DNA from: Marsupella aquatica
Lineage: Eukaryota > Marchantiophyta
Reading direction: 5' to 3'
NCBI GenBank assembly: GCA_973895155.1
Contig: OZ316891.1
Coordinates: forward strand, 19,282,001 to 19,346,000
Length of the DNA: 64,000 nt
Part shown: piece after piece, positions 23,491 to 33,103 of the stretch
How positions within the stretch are numbered: the stretch's first letter is position 1
Layout: each line of letters starts with the position of its first letter
Translations under genes and position numbers: made by a program
Notes under the pieces: generated by a model
Told to the model about the DNA's origin: nothing
The model's input: only the letters and a program-made list of their open reading frames with translations
Databases searched by the model: none

Positions 23491-23859
23491 TACAATGGGT
23501 TACTTTCCTGAATTATCGCAGACTGGGCCTAAGCTCAAAGCATGCGCAGGAAAGTTTCCCAAATTCTTATATTTGTCAACATCCCTACTTCAACCTATGT
23601 TATGTAATATCTATAACTTCACAATAGTTTATCTTTGAAGTGAACATATGTACGAGAAATCGTGATACCCATATGAAATGTCATAGACCGAGCCAAAGCT
23701 CTAAGCATATGCACATGGGTATCTCTTTACTCGCAAGTAGTTCACTTTCAAACAAAACAATGATGCAAAGTTGTTAAGGCGATATAAGGAACTTCTCGTA
23801 CGAATTATCGCAGACCGAGCCGAGCTCAAAGCATGCGCGTACAAGAGTTCCAATGTATC
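23491..23859 (-). repeat. Right array of three stem-loops, opposite orientation
   Basis: The stem-loops are at 23,491-23,566, 23,654-23,732 and 23,781-23,859. On the minus strand they show the same core as the left array (GCATGCTTTGAGC ... CTCGGTCTGCGATA; the middle copy is slightly changed). The arms are again private to each copy and self-complementary: ACTTTCCTG with CAGGAAAGT, GATACCCAT with ATGGGTATC, CTCGTACG with CGTACAAGAG. They lie in the leader of the transposase gene. Confidence 0.85.
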
Positions 23860-23969
23860 CCTCCGATCTCTCCCTAATGCTAAACCACAAGAGAGAGAAA
23901 CACAATGAGACTTTGGATTAGTGAAATGAATTAGTTATTCCTACTTATACTAAATCATCTACTTCTTAT

Positions 23970-24727
23970 CCTCTCTTAAAACTCTTAATCTTTGATCCTA
24001 ACCCTAATTGCGCCTCCCTTAACCCTAATCTCGCGCCCCTAACCCTAATCCCGCCTCTAACTCTTCCCCGGCCACCAATTCCCGAGCCCCATCCCCGAAC
24101 CCCGCACCCCGTTCCCCGAACCCCGCACCCCGTTCCCCGAACCCCGTTCCCCGCATCCCCGAACCCCCTACCCGAACCCCCTTCCCCGAACCCCCTACCT
24201 CGTTCCCCGAACCCCGTTCCCCGAACCCCGTTCCCCAAATCCCCGAATCCCGGCCCCCCTTTCCCGCCCCCCCTTCCCCGGTTCCCCGAATCCTCGTCCC
24301 CGAATGCCCCCCGTCCCCGGTTCCCCGAATCCCGTCCCCCGGGCCACCTTTACCCCGGCCGGCCCCGGAAGGGTCCGGGCAGGGTTCGGGTGGGGGTCCG
24401 GGGAGGGTTCGGGTGGGGGTCCGGGGAGGGTCCGGGAAAGGCCCGAGAGTCCGGGGAGTGTTCGGGGGAGGGTCCGGCGAGGTTCCGGGAAAGGCCCGGG
24501 AGGGTCCGGGGAGGGTCCGGGAAGGGCCCGGGAGTCCGGGTTCGGGTCAGGGGGAGTTCGGGTTCAGGTCCGGGGTGCTCGGGAGGTGTTCGCGAAAGGT
24601 CCGGGGAAGTCGGGGTTCGTTCGGGAGAATCTTCAGGAATATACGTCAAATTGCGTGTTTTCGGGCCGTCATTTGACGATTTGACGTGCCCGACAAGGCG
24701 TCAAGGTGCCCGTCAGATTAAACCGGG
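23970..24727 (-). repeat. Right GC-rich subterminal region of the hAT element
   Basis: From about 23,996 there are CCCTAACCCTAAT-type telo-box words, then CCCCGAACCCC repeats to about 24,350 and GGTCCGGGGAGG repeats to about 24,640. The final 110 bp (GTCATTTGACGATTTGACGTG ... TTAAACCGGG) match the right end of the 340-bp relative. Composition mirrors the left end. Open frames here are composition artefacts. It probably includes the transposase promoter. Confidence 0.8.
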
Positions 24728-24990
24728 GTGGGGAGGCATCTGGGAAGCCAAATATGCCCTCTTGGATACAACTACAAAAATAACGTGTACAGCAGTAACA
24801 GTCACAGAATACACAGAATAGACCAATAGTGTGTATTAATGTCACCTTATCTGAACGAGCATATGGGAAGCCAAATACTTCCTCTCCGATATAACTTCAA
24901 TAATAATGTATACAGTAATGGTCCCAATGTAGGCCAATAGTGTATATAAATGTCACTTTATCTGAACCAACATATGGGAAAGCCAAATAC
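24728..24990. repeat. Right flank: host tandem repeat; TSD at 24,728-24,735
   Basis: The right copy of GTGGGGAG is followed by two full units and one partial unit that start GGGAAGCCAAATA at 24,742, 24,865 and 24,976 (periods 123 and 111). They match the left flank of the transposon at 13,061-13,183. Confidence 0.8.
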
Positions 24991-25166
24991 ATGTTAAGGA
25001 TGCCTTTGGGGCCTTAAGCTGTTGGCAGGATAGCACTTTTACTTATGATTACATTTCATAATGTTGACCATACTTCCAATGGTCTGCATGGAGCACAGAG
25101 ATACATTCCAATTCTTGTACCCAGGTATTAGTCAATGTACAAGTCAATGTTTACATCACCCAAAGG

Positions 25167-25506
25167 CCCGGTTTGACCTTGCCCGTCAAACTGGGCGAAA
25201 ATGGCCGGCAAATGGGCAACCTGGCACCCGGGCTCGGGAGTAGTCCGGGAGGGGTGGGTTCGGGTTTGGGGGGGGGGGGGGTTCGGGTTCGGGGGCGGTT
25301 TGGGGGTGCTCCGGGGGGGGGGTCCGGGGGGGCGGTCCGGGGGGGGAAGTTCGGGTTCGGGGTCTGGCCGGGGAGAGGCGGTCTGGGGGGGGGGGGGTTT
25401 CGGGAGAATCTTTTCGAGTATCCGTCAAATTGGTCATTTTTGGGCCGTCATTTGATGATTTGACGTGCCCAACAAGGCGTCAAGGTGCCCATCAGGTTAA
25501 ACCGGG
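25167..25506. mobile_element. 340-bp non-autonomous relative of the big hAT element
   Basis: It starts CCCGGTTTGACCTTGCCCG, ends GGTTAAACCGGG, and is flanked by an exact 8-bp duplication CCCAAAGG (25,159-25,166 and 25,507-25,514). The first 80 and last 110 bp closely match the big element; between them is only a short GGGTTCGG-type tract. It is therefore an internal-deletion derivative mobilised by the same transposase family. It lies only about 440 bp from the big copy. Confidence 0.93.
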
Positions 25507-25536
25507 CCCAAAGGTCCTTATCGTAAAATGAAGGGT

Positions 25537-25666
25537 GCTTGCTCATCCCATAATGAGGTATATTGACTCCCATATATAGTCTCATTGCGGACATGTGTCG
25601 CGCTTGCTCATCCCATAATTAGGTATATTGCCTCCCATATACAGTCTCATCATGTACATGTGTAGA
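25537..25666. repeat. Tandem duplication, 65-bp unit
   Basis: GCTTGCTCATCCCATAAT starts at 25,537 and 25,602; both copies continue with AGGTATATTG and CTCCCATATA. Confidence 0.85.
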
Positions 25667-25950
25667 CCATACCTCAAAATGGAACAGCGAGCATCCTTAA
25701 CCATGTAATTGGCAAACGCTCAAGGGAGTTTTGGTTTATGTCTGCCACAACAGGCTCAATGCTCTGGCTCAAGTCAGAAACCGGACTTACACCATACGAC
25801 ACAGTGCAATTGTATCACCCTAGCGCATGCCAGAAAGTTCTGACCTTATGAGTACCCTAGACTGTATATGCATCATTTTGAAGTGTAAATTGTGATGTGG
25901 CATATTTTGATTGACCCCAATGTTTGTATAGTCAGCCACTGCCCTTTATA

Positions 25951-27290
25951 AATATCTGAGCCCTCTTGAATACAAGGTGAATGCCTTGTAATACAAGAGA
26001 CAGCATATGTGTAAGAAGGGAGTTGACACGAATCCTGAATTCATTCCCAACTTGAAATATCTGAGCCCTCTGGAATACCACATACACCCTATCCGTATGT
26101 CCTGTAATACATGAAATACACTATGTGTAAGAAGGTAGTTGACACGAATTCTGATATTAATTCCCAACTTGAAACATCTGAGCTCCCTGGAATACCAGAT
26201 ACCCCCTTATCCGTATGTCCTGTAATACATGAAACACCATCTGTTGATATGTGTAAGAAGGTAGCAGACAAGAATCCTGAAATAAATTCCCAACCCGAAA
26301 TATCTAAACCCTCTCGAATACAACATACACCCTATGTCAATGTACTGTAATACATGAGATACCATCTGTGTCCTGTTGGTAAATCACACATCAAAATGTG
26401 GGTACATTCATTGATTGAAAGAAAAAAACTAGGTTATCATGGTATACAGGGATGTCTTACATCATATATATGTCATATTTTGATATATGATTATAGAGAC
26501 CCATATATGTAAGAAGGTAGTTGACAAGAATTCTGAAATTAATTCACATCCCCAAGTACCTGAGCCCTCTGCATACAACACACCCCTATGTCTATGTAGT
26601 GTAATCATGAGACACCATATGTGGAATAAGGTACTTGACAAGTTGACACTGAAGACTCCTTAAATTAATTCACATCCCAAAATACCTGAGCCCTCTGGAA
26701 TACAACATACACCCTATGTCTATTCAGCACACGAGTCAATCTCGAGTCCTATTAAGAGCCTCGAGTACATGGCTGCCCAAGCCTGCTGTCCGGCCCTTTA
26801 TATATATATTTTTAGTTTTAAAGAGCAAAATAAACCCCACTTGTGGGTGGGTTAAATGTTAAAAGGAGAACGGGCCAGAGCAGAATACCCAGGACCTCTC
26901 GGGCCCCACTGAGAGCAGCTACCACTCAGCCTGTGACCGGATCATGGCAACAAACTCTCACGTCAGGTAATTAACCAAAAAAACATTTCCTGCACATTTG
27001 GGCAGCTTACAACACTTAAAAAGAAATTAATGCAAATTAGCATTAATTGTCCTCAAGATTACCTTTCCTAATTAATCTATGTCTATGTACTGTAGTCATG
27101 ACACAGTGACACACCATATGTCAATATGTGTAAGAGGGTAGTTGACAAGAGTCCTGAAATTAATTCCCAACCCGAAATATCTGAGCCCTCTGGAACATCA
27201 CATACACCCTATGTCTATGTACTGTAATACACACTATATATGTAAGAAAGTAGTTGACAAGTGTCCTGAAATTAATTCCCATCATGGTCG
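25951..27290. repeat. Degenerate tandem array, about 110-125-bp unit
   Basis: Units begin with CTGAGCCCTCT near 25,955, 26,061, 26,178, 26,304, 26,560, 26,685 and 27,181. Each contains a TACACCCTAT block, a TGTAATACATGA block and GTGTAAGAAGGTAGTTGACA. The array is split by a segment near 26,367-26,503 and by the 353-bp insertion at 26,724-27,076. No coding frame is supported. Confidence 0.75.
26724..27076 (-). mobile_element. 353-bp insertion containing a tRNA-type SINE
   Basis: It is flanked by CTATGTCTAT at 26,714-26,723 and 27,077-27,086, consistent with a 10-bp target duplication, although the host array also contains this word. On the minus strand it holds an A-box GGCTGAGTGGTAGCTGC and a B-box-like GAGGTCCTGGGTATTC about 30 bases later, then GTGGGGTTT and an A-rich tail. 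The A-box and the tail resemble the SINE at 60,364-60,495. The SINE itself probably covers only the left part (about 26,790-26,960). Confidence 0.5.
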
Positions 27291-29525
27291 CATTGGCGAT
27301 GCTTGGCACAGTCTGACGGTGCTCGGTTGTACTACTGCAGGAAAAACTCAACGCTCTGTTAGACTGTATCAGTCCAAATTAAAGAACTGCATGTTTGCAT
27401 TGCTTGGCAAGCGAGGATTGGGTGGAAAGATATAATCTCCTATCTGTACAATTATGTTTCGCCCCTCTTGCAACCTCACAAAAACCGGAAGGGGAAATTA
27501 CACAACGGCATTGACACGAAAAAGATCCTCTGCAGGAAATGGGCTTTCTACATGAGTACTACTGCCTACTACTACTGTAACAGCAGCAGCCACCCACCTC
27601 GCCTGTCCGCTGGACCAACTAAACAACTTAATGCCCTTGGTGCTTTTATCGTTGTCATTTTTCTTGCCTTCAAGACAAAAATTCACAGTCCACATTTGGA
27701 TTGGATCAGGGCATTCTGAAGCTTCTACACTGTTACTGAGATTATGTAAAATAAGATAAAATATCTCTTACGTCCATAAGTCAAAGCTCGAGTTTAAGGA
27801 TGTTACTCTAAAAATAATGATTTTCTTTACTTTTTTCTTTGTACTTTTCCGTAATTTAAAGACAAAACTGGGCATTCTGAAAATTCTGAAAACTGGGCAT
27901 TCTGAAAATTAAACACTATTACTAAAATACTAAATATTTGAAACTTCAACTTTAAATGGTCTTAGTCCAAAAATTCATCACAATTATTAACGTCATTTTC
28001 TATTCAAACCTGCCCCACTCTCAATTTAGTCTTACTGACAATAATTAAAGACAAACATTTTGGTTCTCGATGCGTAAAAATAAGGTACTATATATGAAAA
28101 TTTTAGTATATATTTTGGAGTTTAGCAGATTCTGGAGTTCTTTTATTTTACCCAGGTGCCTGTAATAGTTATACATTTCTCTCAGTTCCTGCACATTAAT
28201 TTTTTTACATCAATAAAGTATTTGAATTGGCTTTCATTGCTCGGCTTCACTATAAAGTGAGTGTTAAATTTAGGTGTGACATTTCATTGTAGAAAGAATA
28301 GATTCTTTGATTTTTACTTGAACCCTAGGTTAGATCACCGTTGTTTTTCCTTTTGTCATGAGTACCTCATGTTTGCATGAATGTCAAGATAAGAATATAA
28401 CTAAATTGGACTTTTCTCTTTTGCCCTTTACCCTAGGTTTACATTAATCATTTGTTTTATTATTCAATTTTTATAGAACTTATTCCTTTATTCTTTTTCA
28501 ACTAGAAAAGCCTACTTTGGATCTCTCTTTTATTCTAGATTCGATTGTTCACACTATTTTACATTATTCGAGTCGGTAACTTACAATAGTTTTCGTGAAT
28601 TCAAACGGAGGTACGATAATTCATGCCCTGCCGTAATTGTGTTTTACATGCATACTTTAGGAACACCGTACTCGAGAGTTATAGGACTCCGCTAAGCTTT
28701 CCCTTTTCCTTTTTAGCCTACTAGTACCTTGCCAGTACTTTACATGCGCACTTAGTACGGTAGTTGGGTGCATGAAACGTTGTACGACTGTTCCAGTACA
28801 TTACTGTCAGGCGATGTTATTCTTTCCTTTCTGCCTTACTGCAGTAGCACCTTTTTTAACACTTTTAGATAGACACGCAGTCTGGTTGTTGGCTTCATAA
28901 ACACCCGTACAAGTCTTACATGCGGACGCAGTACGGTAGTTTGGGTTCATCAAACCATCGACGGGGCTTACAGGACGGGACTGTGTGAAACTGTAGACGG
29001 CGAACTTTGGGTTTTTGTGGTCTAGGACTCTAGGGAGAACCCAGGTCCCACCACAACGGGAATCCGCCAACGATGGAGTGGACTTGCGACGGGACCACGT
29101 ACGGGGAGTACCGGAGTGACCGGCGTGACGACGGAAGGGTCGCATCGGCAGCTCGAGACGGTGACTCAGTACGACCCGTCAAAACCATAATTTGACGGCA
29201 AAGTCATTTGGAATAAAGCCAGGCCCATGAGTTTTGCGACGGGTTGTTAATACAGGGAAACAATTCCGGGAGAGTGGGAGACTACCGTGGTGTCCGCCGG
29301 GCTCGCACAGTGTTAGTGTTTATTATTTTTTACTCCAAAAAACAAGAAGTTGATGTCTGAATGGACCATAAAGTTTGACCTCGGGAATCCCATAGACCAA
29401 TCAGTGTCTAACATCCAAACATGCATTAGGGCTGTTGCATGTGCATGGAAATGGGCCCTCAAATTTGACTTGCTATGGATCACAAAATCTAAAGGTTGGC
29501 CCAAGAGTAAGCTCACAATTGAGAC
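27291..29525. other. Intergenic, no gene recognised
   Basis: AT-rich to about 28,600, then GC-richer to 29,300. A word pair TTACATGCG ... AGTACGGTAGTT occurs near 28,740 and 28,917. No motif-bearing frame was seen. Confidence 0.4.
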
Positions 29526-30128
29526 AATAGGGCGTCTCAAACTTGTCGAAACGCGGGCCGTCAGGCCGTCCGGGAGTTCGCGGGCCGGGACGCGGCCCCA
29601 AAGTGTGCGGTCACCCGAATCGGCGACCGCACTTTTACGCCCGGGCTTTTTCGCTAACTTCAGGCCGCAGGCCAAGGTTAGACTATGAGCGTGTTGCGAA
29701 CCTGGGTTAGAGGCGCGTGTCAGCGAACTTCCTGCACATTGTTACGATTTCAAACGTAACCTCAAAAAAAAACTCAGAGAGTGGGCGATGGTGAGAGGCG
29801 GAGTACAAGCCGCGCGCATAGTGAATACGTCTTGAAGCATTATCGTGACCGACAACAATCGCGCTCCAGCAGTTGATGGATTTGCATTAACGATACTCTG
29901 CCTCCATCAATCCTTTTCAAGCTCGTGAGCTGGTGGTGCAACCTCTGGTACTGACACTCGCTTGTGACTTTTCAAGGTTGTGGAGTACGTCAATCGTGCG
30001 GAGTGTTGGCAGTGCATCCCAGGTGAATCCATCCCTCCGCTTTCAGTTATGACGCACTTGTTACGCTATACGCTAAAATGTCGATGCTGCCTTCTGGATT
30101 ATAAAGTATTTTTCTTTCTGCTCAGGCC

Positions 30129-30767
30129 ATGGCTCAATGGACCTCTCTTGAAGAGGTTGAGGAGGGCAGACTTGCAGGAATAAGCAAAAAATACGAACCC
30201 TCCTTGGTCTGGGCAGCAAATTATGTGGCACAAAATTCTTACCCACGAAAATTTCTTTACTCTGCCTGCCCTTACCCTATGGAGACAGGATTAACATGCC
30301 AGAAATCTCTCGAATTTGGTCCTCGATGTGGGCATACAGTACCAGGCCAGCCTAAGTTTAGGTTTCAGCTTATTTTATTTGATGCAGCTCATGGACCTCA
30401 TAAGCCTTTAAAGGCACTACTTTGGGACACAGCCAGCTTTCTCTTGAAGTGCTCTGCATTGGATTTTAGTTTGTTGTCTGAATTGGACCAAGTACGTTCT
30501 GTACAGTCAATTTTGCAGAAATGTCCCAAGCTTCAAGTGTCACTGGAAGTGAGGAACCTAGAATTGCATGTGAAGCATCTGGATGACCCTGTCACAACGC
30601 CAGGCCCTCAATCTTTTGGATCCTCGAGTTCCAGGAGCCCTGCATTTAGGACACCCACCAAGGTCATAGAAAATGCAACCCTTACCACTCCTGTGAAGCG
30701 CAACAGTGCCAAAAAGATCCTGGCAGACCTCATAGAGCAATTGAAGGGGGCTGATCTTGATGACTGA
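30129..30767 (+). CDS. Small RPA1-like zinc-ribbon/OB-fold protein inside the Harbinger element
   Basis: Intact 212-codon frame. Residues about 20-125 follow the C-terminal DNA-binding domain of replication protein A large subunits: KYEPSLVW and YPRKFLYSACPYPMETG, a Cys cluster (CPYPMETGLTC ... PRCGH), then FRFQLILFDAAHG and LLWDTASFLLKCSALDFSLL, where RPA has its YRxxL...DxTG strand pair and LWxxxAxxLLG helix. The last 70 residues are Ser/Thr/Pro-rich and end in a basic-acidic tail. The ATG follows a good splice acceptor (TTTTCTTTCTGCTCAG), so a leader intron is likely. Inferred role: binding single-stranded DNA during excision or repair. Resemblance is by eye; another OB-fold family is possible. 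Confidence 0.6.
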   Translation: MAQWTSLEEVEEGRLAGISKKYEPSLVWAANYVAQNSYPRKFLYSACPYPMETGLTCQKSLEFGPRCGHTVPGQPKFRFQLILFDAAHGPHKPLKALLWDTASFLLKCSALDFSLLSELDQVRSVQSILQKCPKLQVSLEVRNLELHVKHLDDPVTTPGPQSFGSSSSRSPAFRTPTKVIENATLTTPVKRNSAKKILADLIEQLKGADLDD

Positions 30768-30977
30768 AACACCTTCTTGCAAGCGGTGTAGAAGTCCATC
30801 ATTCTGTATTTTTTGTGGCACCTTGTTAAGAACTCAGCAATGAACTGTACACTTTGATGAATAAATATTAAATGGTGTATCTCTTTAGAATTATTTCATT
30901 CCTTGGTTGCAATGAGAGTGGAATGTGACTTGTTATTCTCAAAATCATGTATTGGTGACTCGACATGCAGGTTCATC

Positions 30978-33103
30978 ATGCCTCGAGTTTCCGAGAGGCA
31001 ACATCAGTTGAGAATGGTGAAGCAAAAACTTCAAGTCACTGTCGCTTTACAGAGCTCCACCTCAGAATCGGATGTAGACTCCATCCAGGGAACTGCTGGT
31101 TCTCTTGAATGTATTCCCTCTGGGTTTGGTTCCACAGACACAAATGATGCAGTCATTGGGGGGTTAGACTCATCATCTGATTCAGAAAAAGAAGACGGGA
31201 GTTTAGACTGTGAACCTAATCCAACGGATTTGCTTGAGTTGTATTTTGTTCTGTACAATTCACGATACTTGGTACCCAGACACTCGCCCAGACATGTGAC
31301 CCCAAAATCCAATGAGTTTGCCACTCAATTTTTTCATAACTTACCAGATAGGTTGTTTAGGCAGCTCACTAGAATGTCAAAAGCTTCATTTTTTCAATCT
31401 TGTGGACCTTGTCACCCCACATCCAGTGTTTCACAACAATTCATATGTTGAGCAGGCACCAGTAGTTCGCCAGTTGGCTGTTTGCTTAGACCGGCTTGGG
31501 CATGATGGGAATGGAGCATGTTTGAACCACATGATCCCTACATGGGGGGTCAGCAATGGCAGTCTAATTAACTTCTCCAATAGGTACTTCCGTGCTCTAG
31601 AAAGAGTGTTGAATGATTATATACAATGGCCTACATCACGAGAGCGTTTAGCATTGAGCAAGGAGTTTGCTGCACATGGATTCCCTGGATGTGTTGGACT
31701 TATAGATGGTTCTCTGCTTCCCTTAGCTCAACGTCCATTTGCCCATGGGGAATGCTATTATGACCGCAAGAGCAGATACTCTGTTAATGTACAGGTGGTA
31801 TGTGATCATAGGAGGCGAATTCTTTACATGTTCACAGGTGAAACAATTTGGACAGTTAAGTTGTAACCACCTGCTTTTGGTTTAAGTGTTGCTCTTTCCT
31901 TACCTCTCATAACATGGATGCTTTCACCATTTTTCAGGAATGCCGGGCTCATGCTCGGACTTGACATGCTTGAGGAAATCACCTCTGTGGAAGTTTTGCA
32001 CTGACCTCAACAGCAGCAACATCTTCAGTGATGGGCAGTACATCTTGGGTGACAGCGGGTACCAGGTTTTACCTCATGTAGTTTGTGCCTTCAAGAGAGC
32101 TGACATGGTAGTTGATAAAGAGGATTTTAATACTTGTGTGGCAAAGTGTCGTGTTACCAATGAGCACTGCATTGGGGTCCTGAAATCAAGGTGGCATTCA
32201 TTGAAAGAGGTTAGAACCCAACTGAACACCGGCAAAGACAGTGCCTGGCTGGTTACATGGGTTTCTCTATGTGGGAAGTTACATAATTATGTAATTTCTC
32301 AGAATGATCCATGGACAGAAGAAGACGAGGCCCAACATTTACCAGAATCCCAGGGAAATGAAGATGTCTGGGGACGACGTGGTTCAGGGCGAACATCTAG
32401 AAGGGGCATTGTGGTTGCAGGTAATGCCTTGCTTGTGAGTGTTATGGACCATGCACTGACATTCAATCGTCAGCCAGGTCGCTTCCTGTACTCGGCTCAG
32501 CAGTGAGTATATGGTACATATAATCACCCGCACACTTCTTTGACTGATGCATTTATTGACTCAGATTGTGCTCAAGATTTTGGTTGACTGTTTGACCCCC
32601 ACATCCGTTCCTCCTTTCAGTATTATTTATTGCAGCTGAGTCGGTCCAACCTAGAGACGAAGCATTGTTGTTGTGTCATCCTCATTAGCTATCATTTTTG
32701 CAGCATTCTCCTTTCGTGCTTGGACAAATGGCAAAACCGAGAACCCCATTGTCTGGTTGACAGCCAAGACTTTGTGACTGACAAATTCTTCTTGGGTATT
32801 TGGAATTACCCAACCTGGCCAGCAACAGTTCGCGAGCGTTTTCAGCAACATTTTGCAGGTGTGAAGGGATTCCAGGACACATCGCCATCGACGCAGGTGC
32901 TCTTGATGAAGTGGGATGACTTCTTTGCATTCGTAGAGGACATTTTGCGAGAAGACTACGTTGATAGCGAATGCAACATGCAGAGTACGCTCACTTCGTT
33001 AATGTCATCCATTTTGCAGAATACAAGGGGCTCCAATGCCACAGTCGAATGCAGCACCTCATGCGTTGATAGCTCACCTTCCAGCAAACATGGAACTCCG
33101 TAA
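30978..33103 (+). pseudogene. PIF/Harbinger DDE transposase (frameshift in a T-run)
   Basis: Model: exon 1 30,978-31,837, exon 2 31,938-32,502, exon 3 32,704-33,103, with GT-AG introns that keep phase (MFTG|MPGSCSD at the first junction). Within exon 1 the frame shifts at the T-run 31,389-31,394: removing one T joins RMSKASFF to NLVDLVTPHPVF. Catalytic residues are visible: GLIDGS (first Asp), PGSCSD (second Asp), LGDSGY, and NEHCIGVLKSRW (Glu). This is the DDE_4 nuclease fold of Harbinger. The start at 30,978 is chosen because an acceptor-like TGCAG lies just upstream; an in-frame ATG at 30,903 is the alternative. Exon 3 adds about 130 residues of unknown nature. The extra T could be a sequencing error. 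Confidence 0.85.

Larger units (their letters stand above)
13184..24727. mobile_element. 11.5-kb hAT transposon carrying kinase, RING and transposase genes
   Basis: The borders are exact. The left end CCCGGTTTGACC starts at 13,184, the right end ...TTAAACCGGG stops at 24,727, and GTGGGGAG is duplicated at 13,176-13,183 and 24,728-24,735. An 8-bp duplication and short CCCGGTTT inverted ends are typical of the hAT superfamily, and the element encodes a hAT transposase. Cargo, left to right: GC-rich end, leader exon and intron with three stem-loops, kinase (+), RING protein (+), hairpin-rich gap, transposase (-), three stem-loops in inverted orientation, GC-rich end. Both ends match a 340-bp relative at 25,167-25,506, which confirms the termini independently. 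Classical plant hAT elements are about 3-5 kb and encode only transposase, so the size and the two extra genes are unusual. The kinase and transposase frames carry premature stops. Confidence 0.93.

Noticed and set aside
23996-24060. Interstitial telomere repeat
   Set aside because: Only a few CCCTAA words, not in register; better read as telo-box motifs near a promoter.
23966-24821. Open frames in the GC-rich right end of the hAT element
   Set aside because: Same composition effect; no conserved motif.
25951-27290. CRISPR array
   Set aside because: Units are 110-125 bp, degenerate and without unique spacers, in plant nuclear DNA.
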